This document shows positions 63,701-64,000 of a stretch of 64,000 bases of DNA, piece by piece. Both the position numbers and the translations under genes were made by a program. The notes under the pieces were generated by a model, which did not search any database, was not told where the DNA came from, and worked only from the letters and a program-made list of their open reading frames with translations. The DNA comes from Watersipora subatra. Lineage: Eukaryota > Bryozoa > Gymnolaemata > Cheilostomatida > Watersiporidae. The stretch covers positions 15,114,108 through 15,178,107 of the forward strand of contig NC_088717.1 of NCBI RefSeq assembly GCF_963576615.1, read 5' to 3'. Numbering within the stretch: position 1 is the first letter of the stretch; the number at the start of each line of letters is the position of its first letter.

Positions 63701-64000
63701 TGGTTCTGATAAAACACTGCTTCGAGGTACGGAGTGAAGGTTATATTTGGGCCGTTTTCTCTGGCCTCCATGAGTATGCTTGCCATCTTCCTGTTGCGAG
63801 TACATGACCTGTTTTGGTAGGTGTGTGTCAGAAGTACGCTCTACTGTTGTATAGATCATACAATTCATGATTCATGACACGTTCATGATTAGCTGCAATA
63901 GCAGTAAGCATAATCTCGAATTCATTTTATTCGCTTCTACTGTAAGCTGGTTTCATTTATGATTTAATTTTGAACGATGATGCCAGGTCCTCACACAAAT
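63701..64000. other. No recognisable feature
   Basis: I see no exon, RNA gene or repeat that I can support. A 61-codon minus ORF (63683-63868) has no family features. Confidence 0.5.

Overview
This is a piece of an animal nuclear genome: AT-rich, with short spliced exons joined by GT-AG introns, long introns, many minisatellites and many degraded transposons. Nothing prokaryotic is present. The gene set and repeat style suit a marine invertebrate, perhaps a lophotrochozoan such as a bryozoan or mollusc. That is an impression from gene style and I could not test it.

Four protein-coding genes are supported by exon-by-exon translation with matching intron phases. (1) + strand, 463-5100, probably continuing to 7565: the PAS-B domain and C-terminal half of the circadian bHLH-PAS factor CLOCK; the 5' part lies left of the window. 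(2) - strand, 8207-16937: a complete seven-exon ribose-5-phosphate isomerase (RPIA, 266 aa). It converges on CLOCK and diverges from the next gene. (3) + strand, 22866-24615: a four-exon SR splicing factor with RRM, CCHC knuckle and short RS tail (SRSF7/9G8-like, 181 aa). (4) - strand, 25226-62995: a 16-exon, 856-aa SH3-DH-PH Rho-family exchange factor of the ASEF/collybistin group (ARHGEF4, SPATA13, ARHGEF9). It fills most of the window and ends tail-to-tail with the SR gene. The four genes belong to unrelated processes: circadian transcription, the pentose phosphate pathway, splicing, and Rac/Cdc42 signalling.

The rest is introns and intergenic DNA full of repeats. There are minisatellites with units of about 42, 26, 48, 18, 32, 30, 27, 19 and 16 bp. 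A DNA-transposon family has inverted repeats starting CCGTAAAACCTCTATTTGA and is present three times. A TTAA-flanked foldback element, a piggyBac-like MITE, a TA-flanked MITE, a MITE with GGCTGGTTCACACTA ends, a tRNA-related SINE family with a conserved GGATGCCCGGCGTTGC head, and LINE reverse-transcriptase remains are also present.

I did not find a convincing new multi-gene system. The most interesting points are local. A tandem duplication copies the splice acceptor and start of an RPIA exon. The RPIA protein has an acid-free N-terminal extension with two in-frame starts. A repeat array carrying CACGTG E-boxes sits inside the CLOCK gene itself. The transposon family ends in double hairpins. 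The SINE family has a fixed head.
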